A DNA stretch of 55,861 nucleotides. Origin: an uncultured Burkholderiales bacterium. Lineage in GTDB: Bacteria; Pseudomonadota; Gammaproteobacteria; Burkholderiales; Burkholderiaceae. Position numbers and translations under genes: made by a program. Of the stretch, positions 37,480 through 46,582 are shown piece after piece (position 1 is the stretch's first letter; each line of letters starts with the position of its first letter). The notes under the pieces were generated by a model that was not told the origin of the DNA, searched no databases, and saw only the letters and a program-made list of their open reading frames with translations. The stretch covers positions 1 to 55,861 of the forward strand of contig CAMLJY010000042.1 in NCBI GenBank assembly GCA_946480465.1, written 5' to 3'.

Positions 37480-39279
37480 ATGGACGACGAACGTGACGGC
37501 GTGGCCATGGCCGGCCTGCCACCCGCACCTGCGGAGGACGCACGAGGCGCCGAGCCGCCTTTTCGGCTGGGGGCCGCCGCCGCGGCGGCGCTGATGCTGG
37601 CCGCATGCGGGGGCGGCGGCGGTGGAGAAGAGGTGCGCGCACCTTCACCCGCTCCTGCACCCGACCCCGGCACGGGCGGCGGCGCGCCTTCGCCGGCACC
37701 GGCCGCCAACCCGCCAAGCGCACGTGATGCCGCGCGTTTCCTCAGCCAGGCCAGCTTCGGGCCGCGGTCCGCCGAGGAGGTCGAGGCGCTTCGGCGCACC
37801 GGCTACGAGGCCTGGCTGGCTGCGCAGTTCGATGCGCCCACGAGCGCGCACGTCGCCTACCTCGAGGAGCAGCGCACCCGCGATGCCCACAACAAGGCGC
37901 GCGACGAGATGAGCTACGAGGCGATCTGGCAGCAGTGGCTGTTCGGCACCGACCCGCTGCGGGCCCGCATGGCCTGGGCGCTGCTGCAGATCTTCGTGAT
38001 CTCGAACATCGCGCCCGACCTGCGGCCGCATGCGATGAGCAGCTACATGGACATGCTCAACCGCAACGCCTTCGGCAGCTACCGCCACCTGCTGGAGGAG
38101 GTGACCCGCCATCCGGCGATGGGCTACTACCTGAACATGCTGGGCTCGGCGAAGCAGGATCCGAAGAAGGGCACGCACCCGAACGAGAACTACGCGCGCG
38201 AGGTGCTGCAGCTGTTCTCGATCGGCCTCGTCAAGCTGAACCTGGATGGCACGCCCCAGCTCGATGCCGAGGGCAAGCCGGTACCCACCTACGACGAGCG
38301 CGCCGTCAAGGGCTTTGCGAAGGCCTTCAGCGGCTGGAGCCACGGTGGGCTGGACATGGGCAATGCGAAGCTTTTCCACGGCCACGACGACAACGTCGAG
38401 GCGCTGTGGGTGACTCCGATGCAGGCCTGGCCGGCCTACCACGATGCCGGCGAGAAGACGCTGCTGGACGGACGTTCGCTGCCTGCCGGGCAGACGCCCG
38501 CGCAGGACCTGAAGGACGCGCTGGACAACATCGCGAACCACCCCAACGTCGGTCCCTTCATCGGCCGCCAGCTGATCCAGCGCCTGGTCAGCAGCAATCC
38601 CAGCGCGGCTTACGTCCGGCGGGTGGCGAGTGTCTTCAACGACAACGGCGCCGGCGTGCGCGGCGACCTGAAGGCGGTGCTGCGCGCGGTGCTGCTGGAC
38701 CCCGAGGCCCGTGGCGACGACGCCGCCGCGCGCCCGCGCCACGGCAAGCAGCGCGAGCCGGTGCTGCGCTTCGCGCAGCTGCTGCGTGCGCTGGATGCGA
38801 AGAGTGCAAACGGCCGTAACGCCATTCACTACCTCGACGATGCCGACGACGCGCTGGGCCAGAGCCCGCTGCTCGCGCCCTCGGTCTTCAACTTCTACTC
38901 GCCGAACTTCCGGCCCGCGGGCCCGGTGGCGGCGGCGGGCCTGGTGGCGCCGGAGTTCCAGATCACCAGCGAGACCACCGTGGTCGGCTCGCTGAACTTC
39001 TTCGCGGCGCTGATCCGGCGCGGTGGCTACGGCAGCGGCGATGCCAAGCTGATGCTGGACTTCGCGCCGCTGGTGGCGCTGGCCGAGGGGGATGCCTCGG
39101 CGTTGATCGCGCGCCTGGACCTGCTGTTCTTCGACCTGCAGATGAGCGCGTCCACGCGCTCGCGCCTGTCGGCCATGTTGGCGGCGATGCCCGGCACCAA
39201 CGCCGACCGGCGGCTGCAGCGCGTGAAGGCGGCACTGACGCTGGTGACGCTGTCGCCCGACCACGTGATCCTGCAGTGA
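37480..39279 (+). CDS. DUF1800 secreted (lipo)protein
   Basis: A 599-residue protein of DUF1800. It has a hydrophobic segment ending in a lipobox-like LMLAAC (Cys43), then a Gly-rich and Pro/Ala-rich linker and the DUF1800 core from about residue 85: RFLSQASFGPRSAEEV, KARDEMSYEAIWQQWLFG, HPNENYAREVLQLFSIGL and SPSVFNFYSP-like APSVFNFYSPNFRP. The n-region before the lipobox is unusually long (about 30 residues), so lipidation is uncertain. The start at 37480 is chosen; a GTG at 37447 is also open. The gene is coupled to the DUF1501 gene, its constant partner. Confidence 0.88.
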   Translation: MDDERDGVAMAGLPPAPAEDARGAEPPFRLGAAAAAALMLAACGGGGGGEEVRAPSPAPAPDPGTGGGAPSPAPAANPPSARDAARFLSQASFGPRSAEEVEALRRTGYEAWLAAQFDAPTSAHVAYLEEQRTRDAHNKARDEMSYEAIWQQWLFGTDPLRARMAWALLQIFVISNIAPDLRPHAMSSYMDMLNRNAFGSYRHLLEEVTRHPAMGYYLNMLGSAKQDPKKGTHPNENYAREVLQLFSIGLVKLNLDGTPQLDAEGKPVPTYDERAVKGFAKAFSGWSHGGLDMGNAKLFHGHDDNVEALWVTPMQAWPAYHDAGEKTLLDGRSLPAGQTPAQDLKDALDNIANHPNVGPFIGRQLIQRLVSSNPSAAYVRRVASVFNDNGAGVRGDLKAVLRAVLLDPEARGDDAAARPRHGKQREPVLRFAQLLRALDAKSANGRNAIHYLDDADDALGQSPLLAPSVFNFYSPNFRPAGPVAAAGLVAPEFQITSETTVVGSLNFFAALIRRGGYGSGDAKLMLDFAPLVALAEGDASALIARLDLLFFDLQMSASTRSRLSAMLAAMPGTNADRRLQRVKAALTLVTLSPDHVILQ

Positions 39280-39290
39280 GTCCCTGCACC

Positions 39291-40619
39291 ATGATCCAAC
39301 GCCGCACTCTCCTTCAAGCCGCGCTGGCCGCGGCCACGCCTTACGCGCCGCTCCAGGTGCTGGCCCAGACGGCCGGGGGCAGCGGCTACCGGGCGCTGGT
39401 GTGCCTGTTCATGTTCGGCGGCAACGATGCCAACAACATGCTGGTGCCGGTGGACGACGCGCGCTACACGCTGTACCAGCGCGGCCGGCCGAACCTGGCA
39501 CTATCGCGCAATGTGCTCGTCCCGCTGGCGCCCGCGGGCAGCGCCAACGGCTACGCCGTCCATCCCGCGATGCGGGCCCTGAAGCCGCTGTTCGACGGCG
39601 GCCAGGCGGCGCTGGTCGCCAACGTGGGCCCGCTGCTGGTGCCCACCACGAAGGCCCAGGTCCAGGCCCGTTCGGTGCCGTTGCCGGCCAACCTGTATTC
39701 CCACAGCGACCAGCAGGCCGCGTGGCAGAGCGCGCTGGTCGATGCGCCGGCACGGCACGGCTGGGGCGGCCGGCTGCTGGAGCGGCTGGTGGAGACGTCC
39801 GTCGCCAACCGCGGCTACAGCGGCGTCAGCCTCGCTGGCGGCAACCTCTGGGAGGCGGGCGACCGCGGCCTCTCGCCCTACCGCGTCTCGGCCAGCGGCG
39901 ACTTCGGCTTCGACTTCTACGACCCTGCGGGCAAGGACCCGCTGTCCGCCGCGATCAACGCCGTGCTGGGCGAGGCGCGCAGCGACCCCTTCGAGCAGAC
40001 CTGGCTGACGATGATGGGCCGCTCCATCGACAACCAGCGCATCCTCAGCGGCGCGATCGGCGCGTCCACGCTGCAGACCCCCTTCCCGGGCACGGGACTG
40101 GGGCGCCAGTTGCAGATGGCCGCGCGGCTGATCGGCGCCCGCGGCCAGCTGGGGCTGCGGCGGCAGTGCTTCTTCTGCAGCATCGGTGGCTTCGACACCC
40201 ATGGCGACGACCAGTTGTCGCGCCAGGACGAGTTGCTGGGCGACATCGCCGATGCGGTGGCCGCCTTCCACGCCGCGACGGTGGAGCTGGGCGTGGCCCG
40301 CGAGGTCACGCTGTTCACCGCCAGCGACTTCGGGCGCACCTTCGCTTCCAATGGCGCCGGTACCGACCATGGCTGGGGCGCACATCAGTGGGTGGTGGGC
40401 GGCGCGGTGAAGGGCGGGCGCATCGTCGGCCGCTTCCCGGACCTGGGCGTCGGCGGCCCGGACGACGTGGGCCAGGGCGTGTGGATCCCCGGTGTCGCGC
40501 TGGACCAGATGGGCGGCGAGCTGGCGCGCTGGTTCGGCGCCGATGCGACCCTGACGGACGAGGTCTTCCCACGCCTGCGCCAGTTCGACCGCGACCTGGG
40601 CCTGATGAACCTGGCCTGA
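39291..40619 (+). CDS. DUF1501 secreted protein (Tat signal)
   Basis: A 442-residue protein of DUF1501, a sulfatase/alkaline-phosphatase-superfamily relative. The N-terminus MIQRRTLLQAALAAA is a twin-arginine-type signal. Family landmarks are CLFMFGGNDANNMLVP, LYSHSDQQAAWQSA, GGFDTHGDD and FTASDFGRTFASNGAGTDHGWG, the last two with candidate metal ligands. The ATG at 39291 lies 11 bases after the DUF1800 stop, so the pair is co-transcribed. Function unknown; DUF1800/DUF1501 pairs are widespread in environmental bacteria. Confidence 0.9.
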   Translation: MIQRRTLLQAALAAATPYAPLQVLAQTAGGSGYRALVCLFMFGGNDANNMLVPVDDARYTLYQRGRPNLALSRNVLVPLAPAGSANGYAVHPAMRALKPLFDGGQAALVANVGPLLVPTTKAQVQARSVPLPANLYSHSDQQAAWQSALVDAPARHGWGGRLLERLVETSVANRGYSGVSLAGGNLWEAGDRGLSPYRVSASGDFGFDFYDPAGKDPLSAAINAVLGEARSDPFEQTWLTMMGRSIDNQRILSGAIGASTLQTPFPGTGLGRQLQMAARLIGARGQLGLRRQCFFCSIGGFDTHGDDQLSRQDELLGDIADAVAAFHAATVELGVAREVTLFTASDFGRTFASNGAGTDHGWGAHQWVVGGAVKGGRIVGRFPDLGVGGPDDVGQGVWIPGVALDQMGGELARWFGADATLTDEVFPRLRQFDRDLGLMNLA

Positions 40620-40688
40620 ACGGCCCCCAACGCGTGCCGGGATACGGCGCGTGCCGAGCGGGCCGGTCCCAGGCCTGCGCAGGGCCGG

Positions 40689-41645
40689 TCAGGGCGGCAG
40701 GCCGAGGAAGGCCTTCACCGGCACCAGGGTCGCGGCAGGGTCTTCCTCGTGCGGGACGTGGCCCAGCGTGTCGAACAGCGCCAGCCGGCTGCCGGGAATG
40801 TCGGTGATGAAGCGCTGCGCGGTGTCCGGTGGGATCAGCCGGTCGCGGCCCCCCCAGATCACCAGGGTCGGCTGGCGCAGCGTGCGCAGCGGCGAGGGAT
40901 CGGGCGCATGTCCGAATTCCTTCAATCGCTCGGCCAGTGCCCGGCGGTTGCCTTCGCGAAGCGTCATCTCGAAATAACGGTCAACCAGCACGTCCGTGAC
41001 CTTCGAAGGATCGCCGTAGACGCTGCGCAGGCTGTCCACGATCACCGCCCGCGGCAGCAGGTGCTGGCCGATCCAGGCCGCGCCGGGCAAGCCGGCCAGG
41101 CGCAGGCCCAGCGGCAGCGCGCCCGGGCGGAAGGGGTAGCCGGCGGAGTCGACCAGCACCAGCCGTTCGACCCGCTGGGGCGCGGCCACCGCCGTGCGCC
41201 AGGCGACTTCGCCGCCCAGCGAATGACCGCCGATGACGAACTGCCCCACCTGCAGCGCGTCCATCAGGTCCAGCACGAAGCGCGCGTAGTCCTCGCCCCG
41301 GTAGCGCTGGCCGGCGTAGGCGCCGGCGAAGGGACCGGTGAGGCCGAAGCCGGGCAGGTCGAAGCTGATCACCCGGCGCTGGCCGCGCAGGCCCTTGGCC
41401 CAGCCTTCCCAGGCGTGCAGGCTGGCCGAGGTGCCATGCACCAGCACGATCGGCCGCGGGTCGTTGCGCGGGCCCTCGTCCCGCAGGTGGACCAGCTGGC
41501 CCTTCAGGTCGATGAAGTCGGAGGGCGGCGGCGCCCAGCGGTGCACCAGCGACTCGACGCTGCGGTCCGGGGCCCTCATCAGCGCGACGGCCAGCGCCGT
41601 CACCATCAGCAGGCCGCCGACGAGCCGCAGCAGGAAGCCGGACAT
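40689..41645 (-). CDS. Alpha/beta-fold hydrolase, membrane-anchored
   Basis: A 318-residue hydrolase with an N-terminal hydrophobic anchor (about 4-23) and the canonical fold: oxyanion HG in VLVHGTSASLHAWEGW, nucleophile serine in GGHSLGGEVAW, the acid in IWGGRDRLIPP and the histidine in LGHVPHEEDP. Esterase, lipase or haloalkane-type activities are all possible. The gene begins two bases after the trhO stop on the same strand and is part of that transcript. Confidence 0.9.
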   Translation of the reverse strand: MSGFLLRLVGGLLMVTALAVALMRAPDRSVESLVHRWAPPPSDFIDLKGQLVHLRDEGPRNDPRPIVLVHGTSASLHAWEGWAKGLRGQRRVISFDLPGFGLTGPFAGAYAGQRYRGEDYARFVLDLMDALQVGQFVIGGHSLGGEVAWRTAVAAPQRVERLVLVDSAGYPFRPGALPLGLRLAGLPGAAWIGQHLLPRAVIVDSLRSVYGDPSKVTDVLVDRYFEMTLREGNRRALAERLKEFGHAPDPSPLRTLRQPTLVIWGGRDRLIPPDTAQRFITDIPGSRLALFDTLGHVPHEEDPAATLVPVKAFLGLPP

Positions 41646-41647
41646 TG

Positions 41648-42382
41648 TCAGTCCAGCAGGTCGGTGTCCAGGGCCACGCGTTCGTCGAACACGAAGCAGC
41701 GCCCGCGCCAGCCGGGGGCCGTGCCACCGGTCTCCTCGAAGTACTTCAGGATGCCGCCTTCGAGCTGGTAGCTGTGCGTGAGCCCCAGGTCCTGCATCAC
41801 CAGCGCCGCCTTTTCGCAGCGGATGCCGCCGGTGCAGTAGCTGACCACGGTGTGGTCCTTCAGCGCGTCGCGGTGGCGCTCCACCGCGTCAGGAAACTCG
41901 CTGAATTTGCCCAGCCGCCAGTCGATCGCGCCTTCGAAGGCACCGGCATCCACCTCGAAGCCGTTGCGCGTGTCCAGCAGCGCCAGCGGGCGGCCTTGGT
42001 CGTCGTGCCCCTGGCTGATCCAGCGCGCCAGCGTGGCCGGGCTCACCGCTGGCGCGCGGCCCGCTGCCGGGCGCACCGCGGGGCGGTTCATGCGGATGAT
42101 CTCGGCCTTGATCTTGACCTTCAGGCGCTTGAAGGGCTGCGCGGCGCTGTGGCTGCGCTTGGCCTCGAAGTTGGCGAAGCGGGCATCGGCCTGCAGCGTG
42201 CCGAGCCAGGATTCGATGGCTTCGGGCGGGCCGGCCAGGAAGAGATTGATGCCTTCCTCGGCCAGCAGGACCGTGCCCTTCAGGCCCAGGGCGGCCGCCG
42301 CGTCATGCAGGCGCGTGCGCAGCGTGGGCAGGTCGTCCAGCGGTACGAAGCGGTAGGCGGAGATGTTGAGGACCGGTGTCAC
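41648..42382 (-). CDS. trhO: tRNA uridine(34) hydroxylase TrhO (rhodanese family)
   Basis: Makes 5-hydroxyuridine at tRNA position 34 in an O2-dependent reaction (YceA/TrhO family). The 244-residue product has the N-terminal acylphosphatase-like domain (LLAEEGINLFLAGPPEAI) and a rhodanese domain with the catalytic loop YCTGGIRCEKAA. The start is inferred to be the GTG at 42382, which gives the family head TPVLNISAYRFV; ATGs further upstream overlap dnaE. A TAGAAT lies just upstream and no Shine-Dalgarno exists. Divergent from dnaE. Confidence 0.9.
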   Translation of the reverse strand: MTPVLNISAYRFVPLDDLPTLRTRLHDAAAALGLKGTVLLAEEGINLFLAGPPEAIESWLGTLQADARFANFEAKRSHSAAQPFKRLKVKIKAEIIRMNRPAVRPAAGRAPAVSPATLARWISQGHDDQGRPLALLDTRNGFEVDAGAFEGAIDWRLGKFSEFPDAVERHRDALKDHTVVSYCTGGIRCEKAALVMQDLGLTHSYQLEGGILKYFEETGGTAPGWRGRCFVFDERVALDTDLLD

Positions 42383-42390
42383 GGACGCGG

Positions 42391-42432
42391 ATTCTAGGAA
42401 CGCGTCTGGCCGTGCCCCCCGGCTCCTAAAAT
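42391..42432. promoter_or_regulatory. Divergent -10 boxes of trhO and dnaE
   Basis: Minus strand TAGAAT (42396-42391) ends eight bases before the trhO GTG at 42382, and plus strand TAAAAT (42427-42432) ends five bases before the dnaE ATG at 42438. Predicted starts fall at or within two bases of each start codon. The two genes' starts are only 55 bases apart and neither has a Shine-Dalgarno. Confidence 0.5.
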
Positions 42433-42437
42433 TCCGC

Positions 42438-45400
42438 ATGCCTTTCGTCCACCTTCGCACGCACACCGAATACTCCGTCGTCGACGGCACCCTGCGCATC
42501 GACGATGCCGCCGCCGCCGCGAAGGCCGACAGCCAGGCGGCACTGGCGATCACCGACCTGTCCAACCTCTTCGGCGCCGTCAAGTTCTACAAGGCCTGCC
42601 GCGGCAAGGGGGTCAAGCCCATCATCGGGGTGGACGTCCACCTGGAGCCCGACCCCACGCTGAGCGGCAGCGACAAGCAGGCCAGCCGACTGATGCTGCT
42701 GGCCCAGGACCGCACGGGCTACCTCAATCTCTGCGAACTCTTGGGCCGTGGCTGGGTGCAGAACGCGCAGCGGGCGCAGGCATGGTTGAAGTGGGAGTGG
42801 CTGGCCGAGCGTGGCGCGGGGCTGATCGCGCTGTCGGGCGGCGACCTGGGGCTGGTCGGCAGCGCGCTGCTGGCCGGTGACACCGCCCGTGCGGCCGCGG
42901 CCGCGCGCCGCCTGGCGGAACTCTTCCCCGGCCGCTTCTACATCGAGCTGCAGCGCGCCGGCCTGCCCAACCACGAGCCGCACGTGCGCGCCGCGGTGCC
43001 GCTGGCAGCCGAGCTGGGCCTGCCGGTGGTGGCGACGCACCCGATCCAGTTCGCGACGCCGGACGACTTCGATGCGCACGAGGCCCGCGTCTGCGTGGCC
43101 GACGGCGAGGCGCTGGGCAACCCCAAGCGCGTCAAGCGCTTCACGCGCGAGCAGTACTTCAAGACCCAGGCGCAGATGGAGGCGCTGTTCGCCGACGTGC
43201 CCTCGGCCCTCGCCAACAGCGTGCAGATCGCGCGGCGCTGCAACTTGACGCTGGCGATGGGCAAGAACTACCTGCCCGACTTCCCGACACCCATCGAGAA
43301 CGGCGTGCCGATGCCGATGGACGCGTACTTCAGGCAATTGAGCTTCGAGGGCCTTGAAGACCGCCTGGCGCTGCTGTTCCCCGACACCGCCAAGCGCGAC
43401 GAGGTGCGTCCCCGGTACGTCGAGCGCCTGGAGTTCGAGATCGAGACCATCCTGAAGATGGGCTTCCCGGGCTACTTCCTGATCGTGGCGGACTTCATCA
43501 ACTGGGCCAAGAACAACGGCTGCCCGGTGGGGCCGGGCCGGGGATCGGGCGCGGGCTCGCTGGTGGCCTATGCGCTGAAGATCACCGACCTCGACCCGCT
43601 GCAATACAACCTGCTGTTCGAGCGCTTCTTGAACCCGGAACGCGTGTCGATGCCCGACTTCGACATCGATTTCTGCCAGGGCAACCGCGACCGGGTCATC
43701 GACTACGTCAAGGACAAGTACGGCCGCGAGGCGGTGAGCCAGATCGCCACCTTCGGCACCATGGCCGCCAAGGCCGCGCTGCGCGACATCGGCCGCGTGC
43801 TGGGCATGGGCTACGGCCACGTCGATTCCATCGCCAAGCTGATCCCCGCGCCACCGGGCAAGACCGTGACCCTGGCCAAGGTGCCGGACGAGCCCGACGG
43901 CAGCGTGATCTACGCCCGGAAGGAAGCGCCGGAGCTGGAGCAGCGCGAGGCCGCTGAAGAGGAAGTGGCCGAGCTGCTGGCACTGGCCACGCGCGTCGAA
44001 GGCATCGTCCGCAACATCGGCATGCACGCCGGCGGCGTGCTGATCGCACCCGGCAAGATCACCGACTTCTGCCCGCTGTACCAGCAGCCCGGCAGCGACT
44101 CGGCCGTGAGCCAGTACGACAAGGACGACGTCGAAGCCATCGGCCTGGTGAAGTTCGACTTCCTGGGCCTCGCCACGCTGACCATCCTGGAGGTGGCCAA
44201 GGAATTCATCGTCGCGCGGCACCCGCACCGCAAGGACTTCAGCTTCGAGACCATTCCGCTCGACGACCCGCGGGTCTACAAGCTCTTCAGCGAAGGCCTC
44301 ACCGAGAGCGTGTTCCAGTTCGAATCGCGCGGCATGCAGGGCATGCTGCGCGACGCCAAGCCGAGCCGGCTGGAAGACCTGATCGCGCTGAACGCCCTGT
44401 ACCGTCCGGGCCCGATGGACCTGATCCCCAGCTTCGTCGCGCGCAAGCACGGCCGCGAGAAGGTGGAGTACCCGCACCCGCTTCTGGAGGGCGTGCTGGC
44501 CGAAACCTACGGGATCATGGTCTACCAGGAGCAGGTGATGCAGGCCGCGCAGGTGCTGGGCGGCTACTCGCTCGGCGGCGCCGACCTGCTGCGCCGCGCG
44601 ATGGGCAAGAAGAAGCCCGAGGAGATGGCCAAGCACCGCATCATCTTCCGCGAGGGTGCGGCGAAGAAGGGCATCTCGGAGCAGACCGCCGACGAGGTCT
44701 TCGACCTGATGGAGAAGTTCGCGGGCTATGGCTTCAACAAGAGCCATGCCGCCGCGTACTCGCTGCTCGCGTACCACACGGGCTGGCTGAAGGTGCACCA
44801 CCCGGCCGAGTTCTACGCGGCCAACATGACCATCGAAATGGACAACACCGACAAGCTGAAGGTGTTGCTCAACGATGCCAAGCTCTTCAACATCGCCTTC
44901 GAGCCGCCGGACGTCAACCGTGGCCGCTACCGCTTCGAGCCGGTGAACGACAAGCTGGTGCGCTATGGCCTGGGTGCGGTGAAGGGCACGGGGCAGGGCG
45001 CGATCGAGGCGATCGTGGAGGCGCGCGAGGCCGACGGCCCGTTCCGCAGCTTCTTCGACTTCTGCTCGCGCGTGGACCGCAAGCGCGTGAACAAGCGGGT
45101 GGTGGAGGCGCTGATCAAGGCGGGCGCCTTCGATGCGCTGTGCACCGACCGCCCTAGCCTGCTGGCTTCGGTGGGCCTCGCCTTCGAGTGGGCCGAGACG
45201 CAGGTGGTGCATGCTTCGCAGGGCGGGCTGTTCGACGACCTGGGCGACGCGCACGGCTCGTCGACGCAGGAGCCACCGCTGGTCGCGGGCGAAGCCTGGG
45301 GCGTGCGCGAGCGCCTGGGCCACGAGAAGGTGGCGCTGGGCTTCTACTTGAGCGGCCACCTGTTCGACGAGAACGAGTCCGAGGTGCGCCGCTTCTGCAG

Positions 45401-45968
45401 GCGCCGCATCGCCGATCTGGTGGACAGCCGCGATCCGCAGCTCTTGGCTGGCATCGTCAACGACCTGCGCTTCGTCAACGGCCAGCGCGGCCGGGTGGCG
45501 ATCTTCAAGCTGGACGACAAGAGCGAGACCATCGAGGCGGTGGCCAACGACGATCTGATCGAGGCCAACAAGGACCTGTTGAAGGAAGACGAGCTGCTGA
45601 TCGTGCAGGGCAAGGTGCAGCCGGACCGTTTTTCCGGGGGCCTGCGGCTCAACGTCAACGCGGTGTTCAGCCTGGCGGCGGCACGTGCGCGCTTTGGGCG
45701 TTATCTGCAGGTGGCGCTGGGCGGCGCGCTGGAGGGCGAGGTGCGCCCGCTGGCCGAGCTGCTGCGCGCCTGGCCGCCGCGGCGCGAGGCCACCGAGCAG
45801 GGCGACCTGATCCAGGGCCTGTCGGTGCGGCTGTCGGTGCGGCGGCCGAAGGCCTGCGCCGAGCTGGACCTGGGCGACGATGGCCGCTTCTGGCCCTGCG
45901 ACGAGGCCCTGCAGCGCTGGCAGGCGCTGGCCGCGGGCGGGCAGGCGGCCATCGTCTACGAAGCGTGA
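42438..45968 (+). CDS. dnaE: DNA polymerase III alpha subunit
   Basis: The replicative polymerase, 1176 residues. In order: the PHP domain (FVHLRTHTEYSVVDGTLR and YKACRGKGVKPIIGVDVH), palm/fingers with GPGRGSGAGSLVAYALKI, the catalytic aspartates in MPDFDIDFCQGNRDRVI and the conserved EVFDLMEKFAGYGFNKSHA, then the HhH region, an OB-fold (about 990-1080) and tau/beta-binding tail. The MPFVHLRTHTEYS start is universal. The long reading frame on the opposite strand is a GC-rich shadow. The upstream -10 box suggests a leaderless mRNA. Confidence 0.98.
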   Translation: MPFVHLRTHTEYSVVDGTLRIDDAAAAAKADSQAALAITDLSNLFGAVKFYKACRGKGVKPIIGVDVHLEPDPTLSGSDKQASRLMLLAQDRTGYLNLCELLGRGWVQNAQRAQAWLKWEWLAERGAGLIALSGGDLGLVGSALLAGDTARAAAAARRLAELFPGRFYIELQRAGLPNHEPHVRAAVPLAAELGLPVVATHPIQFATPDDFDAHEARVCVADGEALGNPKRVKRFTREQYFKTQAQMEALFADVPSALANSVQIARRCNLTLAMGKNYLPDFPTPIENGVPMPMDAYFRQLSFEGLEDRLALLFPDTAKRDEVRPRYVERLEFEIETILKMGFPGYFLIVADFINWAKNNGCPVGPGRGSGAGSLVAYALKITDLDPLQYNLLFERFLNPERVSMPDFDIDFCQGNRDRVIDYVKDKYGREAVSQIATFGTMAAKAALRDIGRVLGMGYGHVDSIAKLIPAPPGKTVTLAKVPDEPDGSVIYARKEAPELEQREAAEEEVAELLALATRVEGIVRNIGMHAGGVLIAPGKITDFCPLYQQPGSDSAVSQYDKDDVEAIGLVKFDFLGLATLTILEVAKEFIVARHPHRKDFSFETIPLDDPRVYKLFSEGLTESVFQFESRGMQGMLRDAKPSRLEDLIALNALYRPGPMDLIPSFVARKHGREKVEYPHPLLEGVLAETYGIMVYQEQVMQAAQVLGGYSLGGADLLRRAMGKKKPEEMAKHRIIFREGAAKKGISEQTADEVFDLMEKFAGYGFNKSHAAAYSLLAYHTGWLKVHHPAEFYAANMTIEMDNTDKLKVLLNDAKLFNIAFEPPDVNRGRYRFEPVNDKLVRYGLGAVKGTGQGAIEAIVEAREADGPFRSFFDFCSRVDRKRVNKRVVEALIKAGAFDALCTDRPSLLASVGLAFEWAETQVVHASQGGLFDDLGDAHGSSTQEPPLVAGEAWGVRERLGHEKVALGFYLSGHLFDENESEVRRFCRRRIADLVDSRDPQLLAGIVNDLRFVNGQRGRVAIFKLDDKSETIEAVANDDLIEANKDLLKEDELLIVQGKVQPDRFSGGLRLNVNAVFSLAAARARFGRYLQVALGGALEGEVRPLAELLRAWPPRREATEQGDLIQGLSVRLSVRRPKACAELDLGDDGRFWPCDEALQRWQALAAGGQAAIVYEA

Positions 45969-46089
45969 CGGGACGGGGCATCGTCCTACAAGCGATGTCG
46001 CATGGGCTTACAGCCTGTCGGCACGCCGGCGGACAACGGCTGCGGTCGCGCTCGCGTTCAATGCCGATGAGGACGCCGGGGAACCCTTT

Positions 46090-46509
46090 ATGAAGACCAT
46101 CATCACCGCCGCAACGATCGGCTTGGCTCTCGTCGCCGGCGTGGCCCAGGCCGCGGACGTGGGCGTTTCGATCAACATCAGCCAGCCCGGCATCTACGGC
46201 CGCATCGACATCGGCCGCTTCCCGCCACCGGTGCTGTATGCGCCGCGGCCGGTGATCATCACCCAGCGGGTGATCGAGGAGCCGGTCTACCTGTGGGTGC
46301 CGCCGGGTCACCGGCGGAACTGGCGCCGCTACTGCGGCCGCTACGACGCCTGTGGCGCGCCGGTCTACTTCGTGCAGGACCGCTGGTACCGCCAGCACGT
46401 GATGGCGCCGCGCTACGTCGAGGAGGGTCACCGCGACCACCCCGGCCGAGGCCACGGCCACCACAAGCACGGGCACAAGCATGGCCACAAGCACGGGCAC
46501 CACGACTGA
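46090..46509 (+). CDS. Secreted small protein with His/Gly-rich tail
   Basis: A 139-residue protein with a clear Sec signal peptide (MKTIITAATIGLALVAGVAQA, cut after about residue 21), a short body with VGVSINISQPGIYGRIDIG, PPPVLYAPRPVI and YLWVPPGHRRNWRRYC, two cysteines close together (Cys at about 96 and 102) that could form a disulfide, and a C-terminal HGHK tandem repeat. It resembles the small periplasmic YXWVPPGH proteins that are frequent in betaproteobacteria. Metal binding (Ni, Zn, Cu) by the tail is likely but unproven. A GGGGAA lies upstream of the ATG at 46090. Confidence 0.85.
   Translation: MKTIITAATIGLALVAGVAQAADVGVSINISQPGIYGRIDIGRFPPPVLYAPRPVIITQRVIEEPVYLWVPPGHRRNWRRYCGRYDACGAPVYFVQDRWYRQHVMAPRYVEEGHRDHPGRGHGHHKHGHKHGHKHGHHD
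46456..46503 (+). repeat. 12-bp tandem repeat encoding HGHK
   Basis: Four consecutive 12-base units (pattern CAC-GGx-CAC-AAG) at 46456-46503 encode histidine-glycine-histidine-lysine repeats in the secreted protein. The units differ by single bases, so copy number may vary between strains. Confidence 0.85.
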
Positions 46510-46568
46510 GCCTCGCTGAGGCGGTCCACCCGGGCAACTCCCAGGCCGTTGCCGCGGCCGCACGGCGC

Positions 46569-46574
46569 CAGAAT
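46569..46574 (+). promoter_or_regulatory. -10-like box abutting the patatin gene
   Basis: CAGAAT at 46569-46574 ends eight bases before the ATG at 46583, predicting a leader of about two bases; no Shine-Dalgarno precedes the ATG. Weaker match than at kynB. Confidence 0.35.
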
Positions 46575-46582
46575 GGCGCCTC

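Noticed and set aside
37645..39264. Open frame of 539 codons antisense to the DUF1800 gene
   Set aside because: Same shadow effect; composition is His/Gln/Arg-rich with no family motif.
42426..45359. Open frame of 977 codons antisense to dnaE
   Set aside because: It is the complement of a conserved GC-rich gene, its product is His/Arg/Gln-rich low complexity, and dnaE is certain on the other strand.
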